Notes under the pieces: generated by a model
Database searches by the model: none
What the model was told of the DNA's origin: nothing
Seen by the model: only the letters and a program-made list of their open reading frames with translations
Shown here: positions 55,125 to 63,962 of the stretch, piece after piece
How the letters are laid out: each line of letters opens with the position of its first letter
Numbering within the stretch: the first letter of the stretch is position 1
NCBI RefSeq assembly: GCF_023213175.1
Contig: NZ_CP093312.1
Coordinates: 1,860,001 to 1,924,000 of the forward strand
Reading direction: 5' to 3'
Origin: Sulfurovum sp. XGS-02
Lineage (GTDB): Bacteria > Campylobacterota > Campylobacteria > Campylobacterales > Sulfurovaceae
DNA: 64,000 bases
Translations under genes and position numbers: made by a program

Positions 55125-56009
55125 TTAATTTATTTCTTTATTATGTTTACAGATCATATCATGCACTTCTCCAAGCCGTTCCATATCCCATGGTACTTGC
55201 ACCTGGAAAACTTTTATACTGTTTAACATGGATGAAAGGTACTTCAAACGTTTTGGTCTTAGATATGAGAACATATAGAGATAGTTAGGAAGAAGAGCAT
55301 CAAACTTTGCAAAGCCTTTTATCTCTTCTATGGTGATATCAGCATCGCCTTTCACACCTTCAAGTGCATAAAAAGCATGAATAGGTTTAAAAAGTCTTGT
55401 AAACTTCTCAACACGATACCCCAACTCCTCAAATTTCCTGTAAGGTCTATGATACGGATGTGATCCTACAGCCATAAATTTGCCATTCTCTATAAAGGTT
55501 GGAACTTTGTCATCTGATATGAGTGTATGTCCCTGATTTATGAAGTAGTCGGTCATCGTCGATTTACCACCCATGGATGGTGCGATAAAGAAGATAGATT
55601 TCCCCTCTACTTCCACTCCTCCGGCATGAAGAAAATCATACATATTTTCCAATGTCATATATAGTGGTAAAAGAAGGTGAATCAACCAAAAGCTCAACAT
55701 ATCTGCATCACCTTTTTCATCCAGTCTATAGTAGATCGTACGTTCTCCGCCTCTCCAATAAAAACGAACTATATCCTTCACTTCATAACACCAAGGCTGT
55801 CCTGCCTCGCTACCATCAAATTCACGATCACTGTAAAGGTAAACTTTTCGTCCATGCGCCAAGTATAACGGAAAACCGCAAGTGATTGTACGTTTCAGTG
55901 TATCAGGTACTCTTGAAGAGAGTTCTACTTCATATCTTGAAGCTGTCTCATGAGATAGTTCTAAAGGAAAGTCGATATCACTTTTTATCTTGGTACCGTA
56001 GACTATCAT
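55125..56009 (-). CDS. HPr kinase-like protein of the lasso cluster (tailoring kinase)
   Basis: 294 residues with the HprK C-terminal fold: DFLHAGGVEVEGKSIFFIA, a P-loop PSMGGKST (about 144-151) and GHTLISDDKVP. In paeninodin-type clusters such proteins phosphorylate the C-terminal Ser of the lasso precursor; both precursors here end Ala-Ser. The ATG 56009 overlaps the B2 stop as ATGA and is preceded by GGGGA; a start at 56021 is less likely. The activity is inferred from family and context; the peptide substrate remains to be shown. Confidence 0.8.
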   Translation of the reverse strand: MIVYGTKIKSDIDFPLELSHETASRYEVELSSRVPDTLKRTITCGFPLYLAHGRKVYLYSDREFDGSEAGQPWCYEVKDIVRFYWRGGERTIYYRLDEKGDADMLSFWLIHLLLPLYMTLENMYDFLHAGGVEVEGKSIFFIAPSMGGKSTMTDYFINQGHTLISDDKVPTFIENGKFMAVGSHPYHRPYRKFEELGYRVEKFTRLFKPIHAFYALEGVKGDADITIEEIKGFAKFDALLPNYLYMFSYLRPKRLKYLSSMLNSIKVFQVQVPWDMERLGEVHDMICKHNKEIN

Positions 56010-56464
56010 TCTTTTCCCCAACCAAAAGTCGAAATCACCGTAAACTCTTCATGCCCTTTAGCACCAGTAAGTATGACATCCCCACACTGAGACCAGGCAT
56101 GTGCTTTCATCGTCTCTTCCACATTTTTGTCTTTTGCTACTCCAAGATAAAAAAAACCCGGGATAGCACGTTTTTGCAGCATCTTTTGAGCAGCAAGTGA
56201 CTGTACCAGGCAAGCACTCTCCCAAGGAGTATGTGCCGCTGCCCTGGTAACTGCATGCCCTACTAAAGTGGCAGTCTGCATCTCTTTATCATCCAGGGAA
56301 ATCACCTTAACGTCATTTGGAAAATGTTCCAAAGAACGTGTCAGACGCTTAAAAGAGATGGTCAAAATCGCAGCACGCATGATACCAAGTATCATATAGG
56401 CTTCCAGGAACAGTTTCTTCTCTTCGCTTGTTAATTTAATAAATTGTTGTATTCTTCGCAGCAT
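56006..56464 (-). CDS. Lasso peptide leader peptidase B2 (transglutaminase-like)
   Basis: 152 residues of the lasso B2 family, a papain/transglutaminase-type protease that cuts the leader from the core. Catalytic residues are visible: Cys85 in WESACLVQSLAAQ, His122 in KAHAWSQCGD, and Asp129. It overlaps the ABC gene upstream by 29 bases and the kinase gene downstream by four, so the three are translated as a unit. It would act with the B1 protein at 48.9-49.2 kb. Confidence 0.9.
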   Translation of the reverse strand: MLRRIQQFIKLTSEEKKLFLEAYMILGIMRAAILTISFKRLTRSLEHFPNDVKVISLDDKEMQTATLVGHAVTRAAAHTPWESACLVQSLAAQKMLQKRAIPGFFYLGVAKDKNVEETMKAHAWSQCGDVILTGAKGHEEFTVISTFGWGKE

Positions 56465-58220
56465 CTACACACTCAATTATATATCCTTTTTCAGAAAGTT
56501 CTTCATAACTTCCCTCTGCCTTTACATACCCATCATCAATCAAATAGATATGATCTGCTTGCTTGATCGTCGTAGTCCTATGTGCAATGATAATTGTCGT
56601 ACGGTCTTTAAGAAACGATTCCAGTGTTTCATACAGATAATACTCTGTTTCATTATCCAGAGCGGATGTGGCTTCATCAAAGATAACGATTTTTGGATCT
56701 GAGAGTATCAATCTGGCTATGGCGAGTCTCTGACGCTGTCCCCCAGAGAGACGGATACCATTTTTACCGATATGTGTTTCCAGACCATTTTCCAGTTTAG
56801 AGACAAACTCTTCAAGTTGTGCAGCTTTCAGTGCTTCGTAGATCTCAGTATCACTCTTATCTTTTGAAAGCGTAAGATTCATACGGATCGTATCGTTAAA
56901 AAAGAGCGCCTCTTGTAACATCAGTGCCACATTCTCACGTACAACAGGTAAACCTATCTGTTCTATAGGAGTACCTCCATACAGTATCTCCCCAGCATGT
57001 GAAGGGTAAAACCCTACCATGATCTGGGCAATGGTTGTTTTACCACTTCCGCTTGGACCAATAAGTGCGATCTTCTCTCCCTCTTTCGCTTTTAGATTTA
57101 TATTGTGCAGTACCTCTTTGCCATTGCCATAGGCAAAACATATCTCTTTTAATTCCACAGAAGTCGTTTTACTGCTCTCAAAAGGATTAGACAGGTGCGG
57201 GTAATGCGGTTCGTGTGAAAGAGTGAGTAATGTATTGATACGTTCAAGTGCCGGCTTAATACTTTGATAGGAGATGACCAATCCCATCAATTGTTGCATA
57301 GGAGAAACAAGGGTAGAGAGGTAAAAAAGAAAAGCTATCATCATTCCAATGGTTAAGTCTGAATATGCTACGGCAGCAATACCCAGTGCTCGAAAGATAT
57401 CTACTACTGTATTGGTCAAAAGTGTAGATGAAGTTTGTGCAACAGAAGCTTTGTATCCATAATCAATTGATGCCGACTCAATCTCTTTTGCACGTCCCTG
57501 AAGAATACCAAAGAAACTTCTCTCCTGGTTGCTTACACGCACTTGTATAAAAAGTTCTAAGGTTTCATTGAGGAGTTCATGATACATTTCATAGGCTTTA
57601 TATTGACGGCGAAGCAGTTCTCCTGTCTTACGTCCCAAAAGTCTAGAAAAAGCTAAGAAAAAAGGATTGAGTAAAAAAACAAACAATGCCAAGACCCAGT
57701 TCATCCAAAGCATGATCACAGCGATACCCAGCAGCATAAGAGAAGCACTCAAGAGTGTGGTAACTATCTGTCCGGCAAAACCACTGACACTCTCTACATC
57801 TTGCACACTCTTTGAAGCAATGCTCCCTGACTTCAGTGACTCATATTCTGAAAGTGAGACGCGTTCTAAATGATGTAAGATTCGATGTCGCAGTAGATAA
57901 CTGATCTTTTGTGTAATCTTGGTTGCGTAGAAAGTTTTTTTATTATTAAAAAAGAATGCCAGAGATCTCAGTGCAAGTACCACTACAAGTATCACAGAAA
58001 TATATAACCAAACTTCAGAATTATCAAAAATACTGGAAATGAACTCCGTAGTCTTCCCCGAATGTTCTAGTAGGACCTCGTCTATCAAAAGAGGCATCAG
58101 CATTGGAACAGGGAGTAACAGAAATGTTGCAGCGATTCCATATATGCTGGTACGCCAAAAATCACCTGTTTGCGCCTTGATCTGGCCATGGAGTGTTTTA
58201 AATGTATACTTACCTGTCAT
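56436..58220 (-). CDS. ABC exporter of the lasso peptides (D protein)
   Basis: 594-residue half-transporter: six membrane helices (about 20-310) fused to a nucleotide-binding domain with Walker A GPSGSGKTT (388-396), signature LSGGQRQRLAIAR (from 491), Walker B VIFDEATSALD (Glu516) and the H-loop His547. There is no N-terminal C39 peptidase domain, which fits leader removal by B2. It is the first gene of the operon; its ribosome site (TAGG, five to six bases before the ATG) lies in a hairpin that competes with the upstream riboswitch. Confidence 0.92.
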   Translation of the reverse strand: MTGKYTFKTLHGQIKAQTGDFWRTSIYGIAATFLLLPVPMLMPLLIDEVLLEHSGKTTEFISSIFDNSEVWLYISVILVVVLALRSLAFFFNNKKTFYATKITQKISYLLRHRILHHLERVSLSEYESLKSGSIASKSVQDVESVSGFAGQIVTTLLSASLMLLGIAVIMLWMNWVLALFVFLLNPFFLAFSRLLGRKTGELLRRQYKAYEMYHELLNETLELFIQVRVSNQERSFFGILQGRAKEIESASIDYGYKASVAQTSSTLLTNTVVDIFRALGIAAVAYSDLTIGMMIAFLFYLSTLVSPMQQLMGLVISYQSIKPALERINTLLTLSHEPHYPHLSNPFESSKTTSVELKEICFAYGNGKEVLHNINLKAKEGEKIALIGPSGSGKTTIAQIMVGFYPSHAGEILYGGTPIEQIGLPVVRENVALMLQEALFFNDTIRMNLTLSKDKSDTEIYEALKAAQLEEFVSKLENGLETHIGKNGIRLSGGQRQRLAIARLILSDPKIVIFDEATSALDNETEYYLYETLESFLKDRTTIIIAHRTTTIKQADHIYLIDDGYVKAEGSYEELSEKGYIIECVDAAKNTTIY

Positions 58221-58224
58221 TTTA

Positions 58225-58271
58225 GCCTATGTTTAATTCTTTTAGTTTGTATATTTTACATTAAATTAGGC
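58225..58271 (-). promoter_or_regulatory. Ribosome-site-masking hairpin of the lasso operon leader
   Basis: On the minus strand GCCTAATTTAAT (58271-58260) can pair with ATTAAACATAGGC (58237-58225) in an 11-bp stem with a one/two-base internal loop. The right arm contains the AGG ribosome site of the exporter gene. The left arm begins in the closing GGUUGCC of the riboswitch. Ligand-bound aptamer and masking hairpin are therefore mutually exclusive, predicting translation ON with ligand. Confidence 0.65.
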
Positions 58272-58360
58272 AACCTGGCAGTCTTCTTCTTGTCTAAAAT
58301 TATAGCATCAAAGACCCATGGCTTTCTGACCCTGCCTCACGACAGGTGTAGCATTTATCT
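58263..58360 (-). ncRNA. GEMM-I type riboswitch aptamer upstream of the lasso operon
   Basis: RNA core: GCUACA, a 6-bp P2 stem CCUGUC/GGCAGG with a GUGA tetraloop, then GUCAGAAAGCC, a P3 stem beginning AUGGGUCUU, and closing CCAGGUUGCC. The overall plan equals the two aptamers at 49.5-49.7 kb, but P2 has different bases with pairing kept and P3 is longer (covariation). The bases aligned with Vc2 G20 and C45 are C and G, as in the other two. The exporter ATG is 43 bases beyond its 3' end. Confidence 0.78.
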
Positions 58361-58426
58361 TATTAAGGTGTTGTGAGTATATCATAAAATTTTCAAAATA
58401 TATGACACTTGAGATAAAGATAGAGG

Positions 58427-59008
58427 TTAAAGCAGATGCCCCATCTGATCTTTTTTGACTTGAAGATATCCTTCATTGTGAGGATTAGGCGTGATCTGGA
58501 TAGGTAGACGTTCTACGATCTCTATGTCACCCAAGCTTTCTATTTTTTTAGGGTTATTGGTAAGAAGTTTTAGTTTTTTTATACCAAAATGATTTAAAAT
58601 GAACTCAACCACTTCATAGGTACGTTCATCTGCCTTAAAGCCAAGCTGATGGTTTGCCTCTATAGTATTAAATCCTGCATCTTGAAGTGCATAGGCATTG
58701 ACCTTGTTGAGCAGTCCTATATTCCGTCCCTCTTGACGATGGTAAATGATCATCCCGCCCTCTTTTGCAATGAGTTCGAGTGCATAATGCAGTTGTTCCC
58801 CGCAGTCGCATTTGACTGAACCGAATGCATCACCGGTCAGACATTCAGAGTGCACACGTACGATCGGCTCATCCGATAAGTTGTCTGTGAAAATGGCCAA
58901 ATGCTCTTTACCTTCACCGTTTTTTATCATCTCTTTGAAGGCCTGTATCTTAAACGTACCGTATTTGGTTGGTAACGTAGCGATTTGTGATATATCTATA
59001 GTAATCAT
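58427..59008 (-). CDS. ribA: GTP cyclohydrolase II RibA
   Basis: First step of riboflavin synthesis: GTP to diaminohydroxyphosphoribosylaminopyrimidine. About 193 residues with the zinc cysteines in SECLTGDAFGSVKCDCGEQL and the arginine loop YHRQEGRNIGL, then LLTNNPKKIESL. Start at ATG 59008 (MITIDISQIATL) matches the family; the frame stays open further upstream but that part is not protein-like. It is a single-domain enzyme, not fused to RibB. Confidence 0.95.
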   Translation of the reverse strand: MITIDISQIATLPTKYGTFKIQAFKEMIKNGEGKEHLAIFTDNLSDEPIVRVHSECLTGDAFGSVKCDCGEQLHYALELIAKEGGMIIYHRQEGRNIGLLNKVNAYALQDAGFNTIEANHQLGFKADERTYEVVEFILNHFGIKKLKLLTNNPKKIESLGDIEIVERLPIQITPNPHNEGYLQVKKDQMGHLL

Positions 59009-59093
59009 AATGAGATTATACTTTAAGAATGAACAATTAATAATTAATAATCCATAATTAGTGTAAAATACTTCAAAAGATATCGTAAGGTTA

Positions 59094-60071
59094 ATGAATA
59101 TGTTCGCACGTTTTAGAAGAAAAAGAATCAATCCGGTCCTAAGAGACCTCCTCCAGGAAACACACCTTAATGTCAATGACTTCATCTACCCGCTCTTTGC
59201 AAAAAGCGGTACAGGCATTAAAGAAGAAGTAGGCTCTATGCCCGGTGTGTTCCAAATGAGCATCGATGAGATCGTGAAGGAGTGTGATGAACTCAAAAAA
59301 CTTGGTATCTACGCCATCATCCTATTTGGTATCCCGGACACCAAGGACTCTGTAGGGTCTGATGCACTGTGTGAGCATGGGATCATTGCTCAAACGGTAC
59401 GTGAAATGAAGGCTGCACACCCCGATATGTTCGTAGTGACCGATCTCTGTTTCTGCGAATATACTGACCATGGGCACTGTGGTGTACTTGACCCGGTACT
59501 CCATACGGTTGACAATGACATTACACTTGACAACCTGGCAGCACAAGCCGTTGTGCATGCCAAAGCAGGTGCAGATATGATAGCCCCTTCAGGCATGATG
59601 GACGGGATGATCACTGCCATACGTAACGGACTGGATGAAGCGGGATTTGTCAACCTTCCTGTTATGTCATACTCTACCAAGTTTGCTTCGGCCTATTACG
59701 GGCCTTTCCGTGATGTGGCTGAATCCAGTCCGAGTTTTGGTGACAGAAGATCTTACCAGATGAACCCGGCAAACAGAAATGAAGCGATCCAGGAGAGTAT
59801 AGAAGATGAAAAAGAGGGTGCAGACATCCTGATGGTCAAACCTGCACTTTCCTATCTGGATGTGGTAAGAGATGTAAAGAACAATACGTCACTGCCACTG
59901 GCTGTTTACAATGTCTCAGGTGAATACTCCATGCTCAAAATGGCAGCCAAAGCGGGTGTCATAGACTATGAGAAAGTGATGATGGAGACGCTTCTGTCAT
60001 TTAAACGTGCCGGTGCGGATATCATTATCACCTATCATGCAAAAGAGGCAGCGATTCTTTTAAACAAATAG
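59094..60071 (+). CDS. hemB: Delta-aminolevulinic acid dehydratase HemB
   Basis: Condenses two aminolevulinate molecules to porphobilinogen in haem synthesis. About 325 residues: VVTDLCFCEYTDHGHCGVL (zinc cysteines and metal loop), APSGMMDGMI (first Schiff-base Lys region follows), MSYSTKFASAYYGPFRDVA (Lys), DRRSYQMNPAN and MVKPALSYLD (catalytic Lys). The ATG at 59100 has better spacing to TAAGG than 59094; the difference is two residues. hemN follows at 61.1 kb. Confidence 0.96.
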   Translation: MNMFARFRRKRINPVLRDLLQETHLNVNDFIYPLFAKSGTGIKEEVGSMPGVFQMSIDEIVKECDELKKLGIYAIILFGIPDTKDSVGSDALCEHGIIAQTVREMKAAHPDMFVVTDLCFCEYTDHGHCGVLDPVLHTVDNDITLDNLAAQAVVHAKAGADMIAPSGMMDGMITAIRNGLDEAGFVNLPVMSYSTKFASAYYGPFRDVAESSPSFGDRRSYQMNPANRNEAIQESIEDEKEGADILMVKPALSYLDVVRDVKNNTSLPLAVYNVSGEYSMLKMAAKAGVIDYEKVMMETLLSFKRAGADIIITYHAKEAAILLNK

Positions 60072-60118
60072 CCTGTTTACAACCCTGCACATACCTAAAA
60101 AGTGCAGGTTTCTACAAC

Positions 60119-60195
60119 TTTCAACCCTTTTATGGTAGAATAATTTCTTTTAAATTTTCAACCCTTACTTACTCTATAAATATACAAGGTTGAAA
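60119..60195 (+). promoter_or_regulatory. Promoter and repeat array of the argF leader
   Basis: Two direct copies of TTTCAACCCTT (60119-60129 and 60156-60166) and one inverted copy AAGGTTGAAA (60186-60195). TGGTAGAAT (60133-60141), an extended -10, lies between the direct copies. Copies 2 and 3 can form a hairpin in the mRNA leader; copy 1 is upstream of the start site and could be an operator. Confidence 0.5.
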
Positions 60196-60212
60196 GATAT
60201 GAGGATACAGTG

Positions 60213-61148
60213 ATGAGACACTTTTTAACACTCAAAGATTTCACCAAAGATGAGATCTTAGAGATGATAGCATTAGCACAGAAGATAAAAGCACAGACAA
60301 AGCAGCGCAAGTTCGTACCTTACATGGAACGTCAAACGCTTGGGATGATCTTTGAAAAAAGTTCTACCCGTACACGTGTGAGCTTTGAGACAGGCATCTA
60401 CCAACTTGGTGGTGTGGGACTGTTCCTCTCTTCCAATGACATACAGTTAGGACGCGGTGAACCGATGAAAGATACGGCTCGTGTGATCAGCCGCATGGTC
60501 GATATGGTCATGATACGTACCTTTGAACAGTCAAAACTTGAAGAGTTCGCAAATTACTCTAAAGTTCCCGTGATCAACGGTCTCACTGACGCTTACCACC
60601 CTGTACAGCTCATGACTGATTACCTCACGATGATAGAACACGGGAAAGACAAGGATCCTGTGGTCGCCTATGTCGGTGACGGGAATAACATGACACACTC
60701 CTGGCTGATGCTTGCAGCAAAACTTGGATTTGAGCTGAGAGTGGCTACACCTAAAGGGTATGAGTGTGATGAAACCATCGTGAATGAAGCGCTTGAAATT
60801 GCCAAAGAGAGTGGTGCTAAGATCACCTTTGGGAACGATCCTAAAGAGGCTGTCAAAGATTGCGATGTCGTCACTACAGATACTTGGGTCTCTATGGGGC
60901 AAGAGGATGAAAAAGAAGAACGTCTTCGTGTATTTGACGGATATATGGTAGATGAAGCAATGATGTCATTGGCTAAATCTGATGCTATATTCCTGCACTG
61001 CTTGCCTGCATACAGAGGCTACGAAGTCAGTGAAGAGACGTTTGAAAAACACGAAGAGGTCATCTTTAGCGAAGCAGAGAACAGACTACATGCACAAAAA
61101 GGTATTATGGTGTGGTTAGATGCACATCGTAATGACAGAAACGACTAA
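60213..61148 (+). CDS. argF: Ornithine carbamoyltransferase ArgF
   Basis: Ornithine plus carbamoyl phosphate to citrulline in arginine synthesis. About 311 residues: [31 protein letters not shown], and [12 protein letters not shown] (ornithine-binding HCLP). ATG 60213 has GAGGA seven bases upstream; a GTG three bases earlier is possible. The hemN ATG follows the stop with no gap. Confidence 0.97.
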   Translation: MRHFLTLKDFTKDEILEMIALAQKIKAQTKQRKFVPYMERQTLGMIFEKSSTRTRVSFETGIYQLGGVGLFLSSNDIQLGRGEPMKDTARVISRMVDMVMIRTFEQSKLEEFANYSKVPVINGLTDAYHPVQLMTDYLTMIEHGKDKDPVVAYVGDGNNMTHSWLMLAAKLGFELRVATPKGYECDETIVNEALEIAKESGAKITFGNDPKEAVKDCDVVTTDTWVSMGQEDEKEERLRVFDGYMVDEAMMSLAKSDAIFLHCLPAYRGYEVSEETFEKHEEVIFSEAENRLHAQKGIMVWLDAHRNDRND

Positions 61149-62516
61149 ATGAGCAATATAGATTTCGAAAAGTTCAGTAAATACTCTAAGCCGGGTCCCA
61201 GATACACCTCTTATCCTACAGCCTTGGAGTTCAGTGATGCCTTCAAGTATGAGGAGTATATACACTACCTGGAGAACGCAAAAGAGAAACTCTCACTGTA
61301 TGTACACTTGCCTTTCTGTAGATCAGCATGTTATTTCTGTGGATGTAATGTGGTATTTACTTCCAAAGAGAAAAAACTCTCTGCTTACATAGAGTACTTG
61401 AAAAAAGAAGTAGATATTTTAGCTCAACATATCGATACATCCCGTGAAGTGATACAGTTTCACTTTGGCGGTGGTACCCCGACGTACTACAAAGCTTTTG
61501 AACTCGATGAGATCGTTACCTACATCAAATCAAAGTTTCCCAACTGGAGTCACGAGGCTGAGATCAGCTGCGAGATAGACCCCCGTTTCTTTAATGAAGA
61601 TCAAATGAAGGTCTTTCAGAAACACGGTTTTAACCGTATAAGCTTTGGTGTACAGGACCTTGATGAAACAGTACAAAAAGAGATCCACCGTATACAACCT
61701 TTGGAACTCACTCAAAAAGCGGTCGAGCTGGCGAGAAAGTATGGGATAAAATCTATCAATACAGACTTCATCTATGGATTGCCTTACCAAACCCTGGAAA
61801 CTTTCAAAAAGACGCTTGAACTTTCCACACAACTGAACCCGGACAGAGTAGCTGTCTTTAACTATGCCCATGTACCTTGGCTGATGAAAACACAGCGCAA
61901 GTTTGATGAAACGACACTGCCAACACCGGACGTAAAACTGCAGATCTTCCAGTATACTATTGACTTTTTTGAAAGTAATGGATATAAGATGGTTGGTATG
62001 GACCATTTCGCCAAACCCGAAGATGAACTTTTTGGGGCTATCGAAAAAGGTGAGCTTCACCGGAATTTTCAAGGCTACACGACAAAAGGCGGAGCGAACC
62101 TTGTGGGTATCGGTCTGACTAGTATTGGGGAGGGTGAGCGTTATTATGCGCAGAACACCAAAGATATGAAAGTCTATGAAGCTGCACTTGATGCGGGAAA
62201 ACTGCCTTTTGAACGAGGTGTAAAGCTAAGTGATGATGACTATCTTCGGAAAGCAGTGATCATGGAGCTCATGGCCAACTTTTCTATCGATATGAAAAGA
62301 GTAGAGCGTGAGCATCATATAGATTTTAAAAGATATTTTGCCGATGCTTTAGATGCCTTGCAGGAGTTTGTTGAGGCTGATCTAGTTACCATCACAGAAG
62401 ATAAGATCACCGTAAGTACCACAGGTACCCTGCTGATACGGAATATAGCGATGCCGTTTGATGCCTATATGAAAAAGTATGCCCAAAGCAAGAAAAGCTT
62501 TTCAAAAACGGTATAA
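61149..62516 (+). CDS. hemN: Oxygen-independent coproporphyrinogen III oxidase HemN
   Basis: Radical SAM enzyme decarboxylating coproporphyrinogen III in haem synthesis without oxygen. 455 residues with KPGPRYTSYPTALEF at the N-terminus, the cluster motif PFCRSACYFCGCNV, FHFGGGTPTYY, SFGVQDLDETVQKEI and NTDFIYGLPYQT. The N-terminus (YTSYPTA) and length mark a true HemN rather than HemW. The gene abuts argF directly. Confidence 0.95.
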   Translation: MSNIDFEKFSKYSKPGPRYTSYPTALEFSDAFKYEEYIHYLENAKEKLSLYVHLPFCRSACYFCGCNVVFTSKEKKLSAYIEYLKKEVDILAQHIDTSREVIQFHFGGGTPTYYKAFELDEIVTYIKSKFPNWSHEAEISCEIDPRFFNEDQMKVFQKHGFNRISFGVQDLDETVQKEIHRIQPLELTQKAVELARKYGIKSINTDFIYGLPYQTLETFKKTLELSTQLNPDRVAVFNYAHVPWLMKTQRKFDETTLPTPDVKLQIFQYTIDFFESNGYKMVGMDHFAKPEDELFGAIEKGELHRNFQGYTTKGGANLVGIGLTSIGEGERYYAQNTKDMKVYEAALDAGKLPFERGVKLSDDDYLRKAVIMELMANFSIDMKRVEREHHIDFKRYFADALDALQEFVEADLVTITEDKITVSTTGTLLIRNIAMPFDAYMKKYAQSKKSFSKTV

Positions 62517-62531
62517 TACCCCATACATAAT

Positions 62532-62619
62532 GTCGACCTGACGCTCTTGCAAGCGAAGTGATCCGAGACGGTCGATGATTTTTGCCTACTTTTTCTAAAA
62601 AAGTAGAGAACAAAACCTT
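62532..62619 (-). repeat. Structured intergenic repeat, copy B
   Basis: On the minus strand: AGGTTTTGT, palindrome CTACTTTTT/AAAAAGTAG around CTAA/TTAG, GCAAAAA, then arms TCGACC and GGTCGA bounding a short hairpin region with CTTCGCTTGCAAG. It matches copy A (45.1 kb) over the first 55 bases with about 75-80 % identity by eye, while the arm sequences differ yet stay self-complementary. Confidence 0.7.
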
Positions 62620-62633
62620 GAATAAGAGGAATT

Positions 62634-63938
62634 ATGAGTAAACAATTAGAAGATATTTTTAACTTTACGGATACCAGTGAAGCCTGTATCAAATGCGGGA
62701 AATGTATCCCGGTATGTACCATACACCAGGTCAATCCGGATGAAACGACCTCTCCTCGTGGGTTCATTGACCTTTTAGGTGCCTATCAACAAGGAGATTT
62801 GGAACTCGATAAAAATGCCAAAGATATTTTCGAATCTTGTTTCTTGTGTACCAACTGTGTTGATGTCTGCCCTAACTCATTGCCAACGGATATGATCATC
62901 GAAGAAGTACGTGCAGATATTGCCGATAAATTCGGTATTGCATGGTTCAAACGTGGATTTTTCTACCTGCTTCGCCACCGTAAGATCATGGACCTGATGA
63001 TGAAACTTGGCTTCATGTTCAAAACCTGTGCATTGTCTGTGGATGAAAAAGGCAGAGGGCTTAAAGCAAGATTCTCCCTCCCGATGGTAAAGAAAGGAAG
63101 ACTTCTTCCATCGTTAGCTAAAACAAGCTTTTTAAATAGCCATCCAGAAGAGATACCTGCACCTCTGCAAGAGAAGAAAAACCCTCGTGTAGCCATCTTT
63201 ATTGGATGTCTTGCCAACTATAACTATACCGATATCGGTGAGAGTTTGGTCGAGATACTCAAACAATTGAATATTGATGTGTTCATCCCTAAAAAACAGC
63301 TCTGTTGCGGTGCACCTGCCTACTTTACAGGAGATGTTGATTCTGTAGAGTATATGACCAAAAAGAACATCGAATACTTTGAAGGGTTTATGGATGAGTG
63401 TGATGCCATGTTGATCCCTGAAGCAACCTGTTCAGCGATGGTCAAACATGACTGGCAGGTCTTCTTTGAAAACCATCATATGCCTGAATGGAAAGAACGT
63501 GCACAAAAAGTGGCTGAGAAGATCCATATGGCAACAGCATGGCTCTATAACAATACCGATCTAGAAAAGCTGTTGGAAGAAAAAGGCAAAAAGTTTGATG
63601 ATGTGGTCACGTATCATGACCCTTGCCATGCGAGGAAAGTACAGGGTATCTGGCAAGAACCGCGTAATCTACTTGCGCAAAATTATCCGATGAAAGAGAT
63701 GAGTGATCCAAACCGCTGCTGTGGATTTGGCGGGGTCACGATGCAAACGGAAAAATTCCATCTTGCAGAAGCTGCTGGAAAACCAAAAGCAGCCATGATC
63801 AATGATACTAAAGCCAAATATGTGAGTGCAGAGTGTAGTGCTTGTCGTGTACAGCTCAGTGAAGCGATGAACAATGCCGATGTGGAGACCATCTTCAAAA
63901 ATCCTTTAGAGCTGATAGCTGAAGCCCTTAAGGATTAA
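62634..63938 (+). CDS. GlcF/HdrD-like iron-sulfur protein with two CCG domains
   Basis: 434 residues. The N-terminal ferredoxin-type region has two 4Fe-4S motifs (CIKCGKCIPVC and CFLCTNCVDVCP), followed by two CCG cysteine-rich domains (IGCLANYN with LCCGAPAYF, and HDPCHARKVQG with CCGFGG and CSACR). The layout matches GlcF of glycolate oxidase, LldE/LutA and heterodisulfide reductase subunits. No flavin subunit (GlcD/LutB-like) is adjacent, so the donor substrate is open. Such stand-alone genes are common in Campylobacterota. Confidence 0.85.
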   Translation: MSKQLEDIFNFTDTSEACIKCGKCIPVCTIHQVNPDETTSPRGFIDLLGAYQQGDLELDKNAKDIFESCFLCTNCVDVCPNSLPTDMIIEEVRADIADKFGIAWFKRGFFYLLRHRKIMDLMMKLGFMFKTCALSVDEKGRGLKARFSLPMVKKGRLLPSLAKTSFLNSHPEEIPAPLQEKKNPRVAIFIGCLANYNYTDIGESLVEILKQLNIDVFIPKKQLCCGAPAYFTGDVDSVEYMTKKNIEYFEGFMDECDAMLIPEATCSAMVKHDWQVFFENHHMPEWKERAQKVAEKIHMATAWLYNNTDLEKLLEEKGKKFDDVVTYHDPCHARKVQGIWQEPRNLLAQNYPMKEMSDPNRCCGFGGVTMQTEKFHLAEAAGKPKAAMINDTKAKYVSAECSACRVQLSEAMNNADVETIFKNPLELIAEALKD

Positions 63939-63945
63939 CCAAATC

Positions 63946-63962
63946 GGCAGGCATCCCCTGCC
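63946..63962 (+). terminator. Hairpin after the GlcF-like gene
   Basis: GGCAGG and CCTGCC form a 6-bp GC-rich stem with a CATCC loop, eight bases after the stop. The following bases (TTAATGA) are only weakly T-rich. Confidence 0.4.

Noticed and set aside
56436-58220. Exporter as a peptidase-containing (C39) bacteriocin transporter
   Set aside because: No C39 domain precedes the membrane helices; the protein starts just before the first helix, and leader cutting is assigned to B2.
59009-59185. N-terminal extension of RibA up to 59185
   Set aside because: It runs into the hemB start region, has no ribosome site at its beginning and no similarity to RibA; the family start is at 59008.
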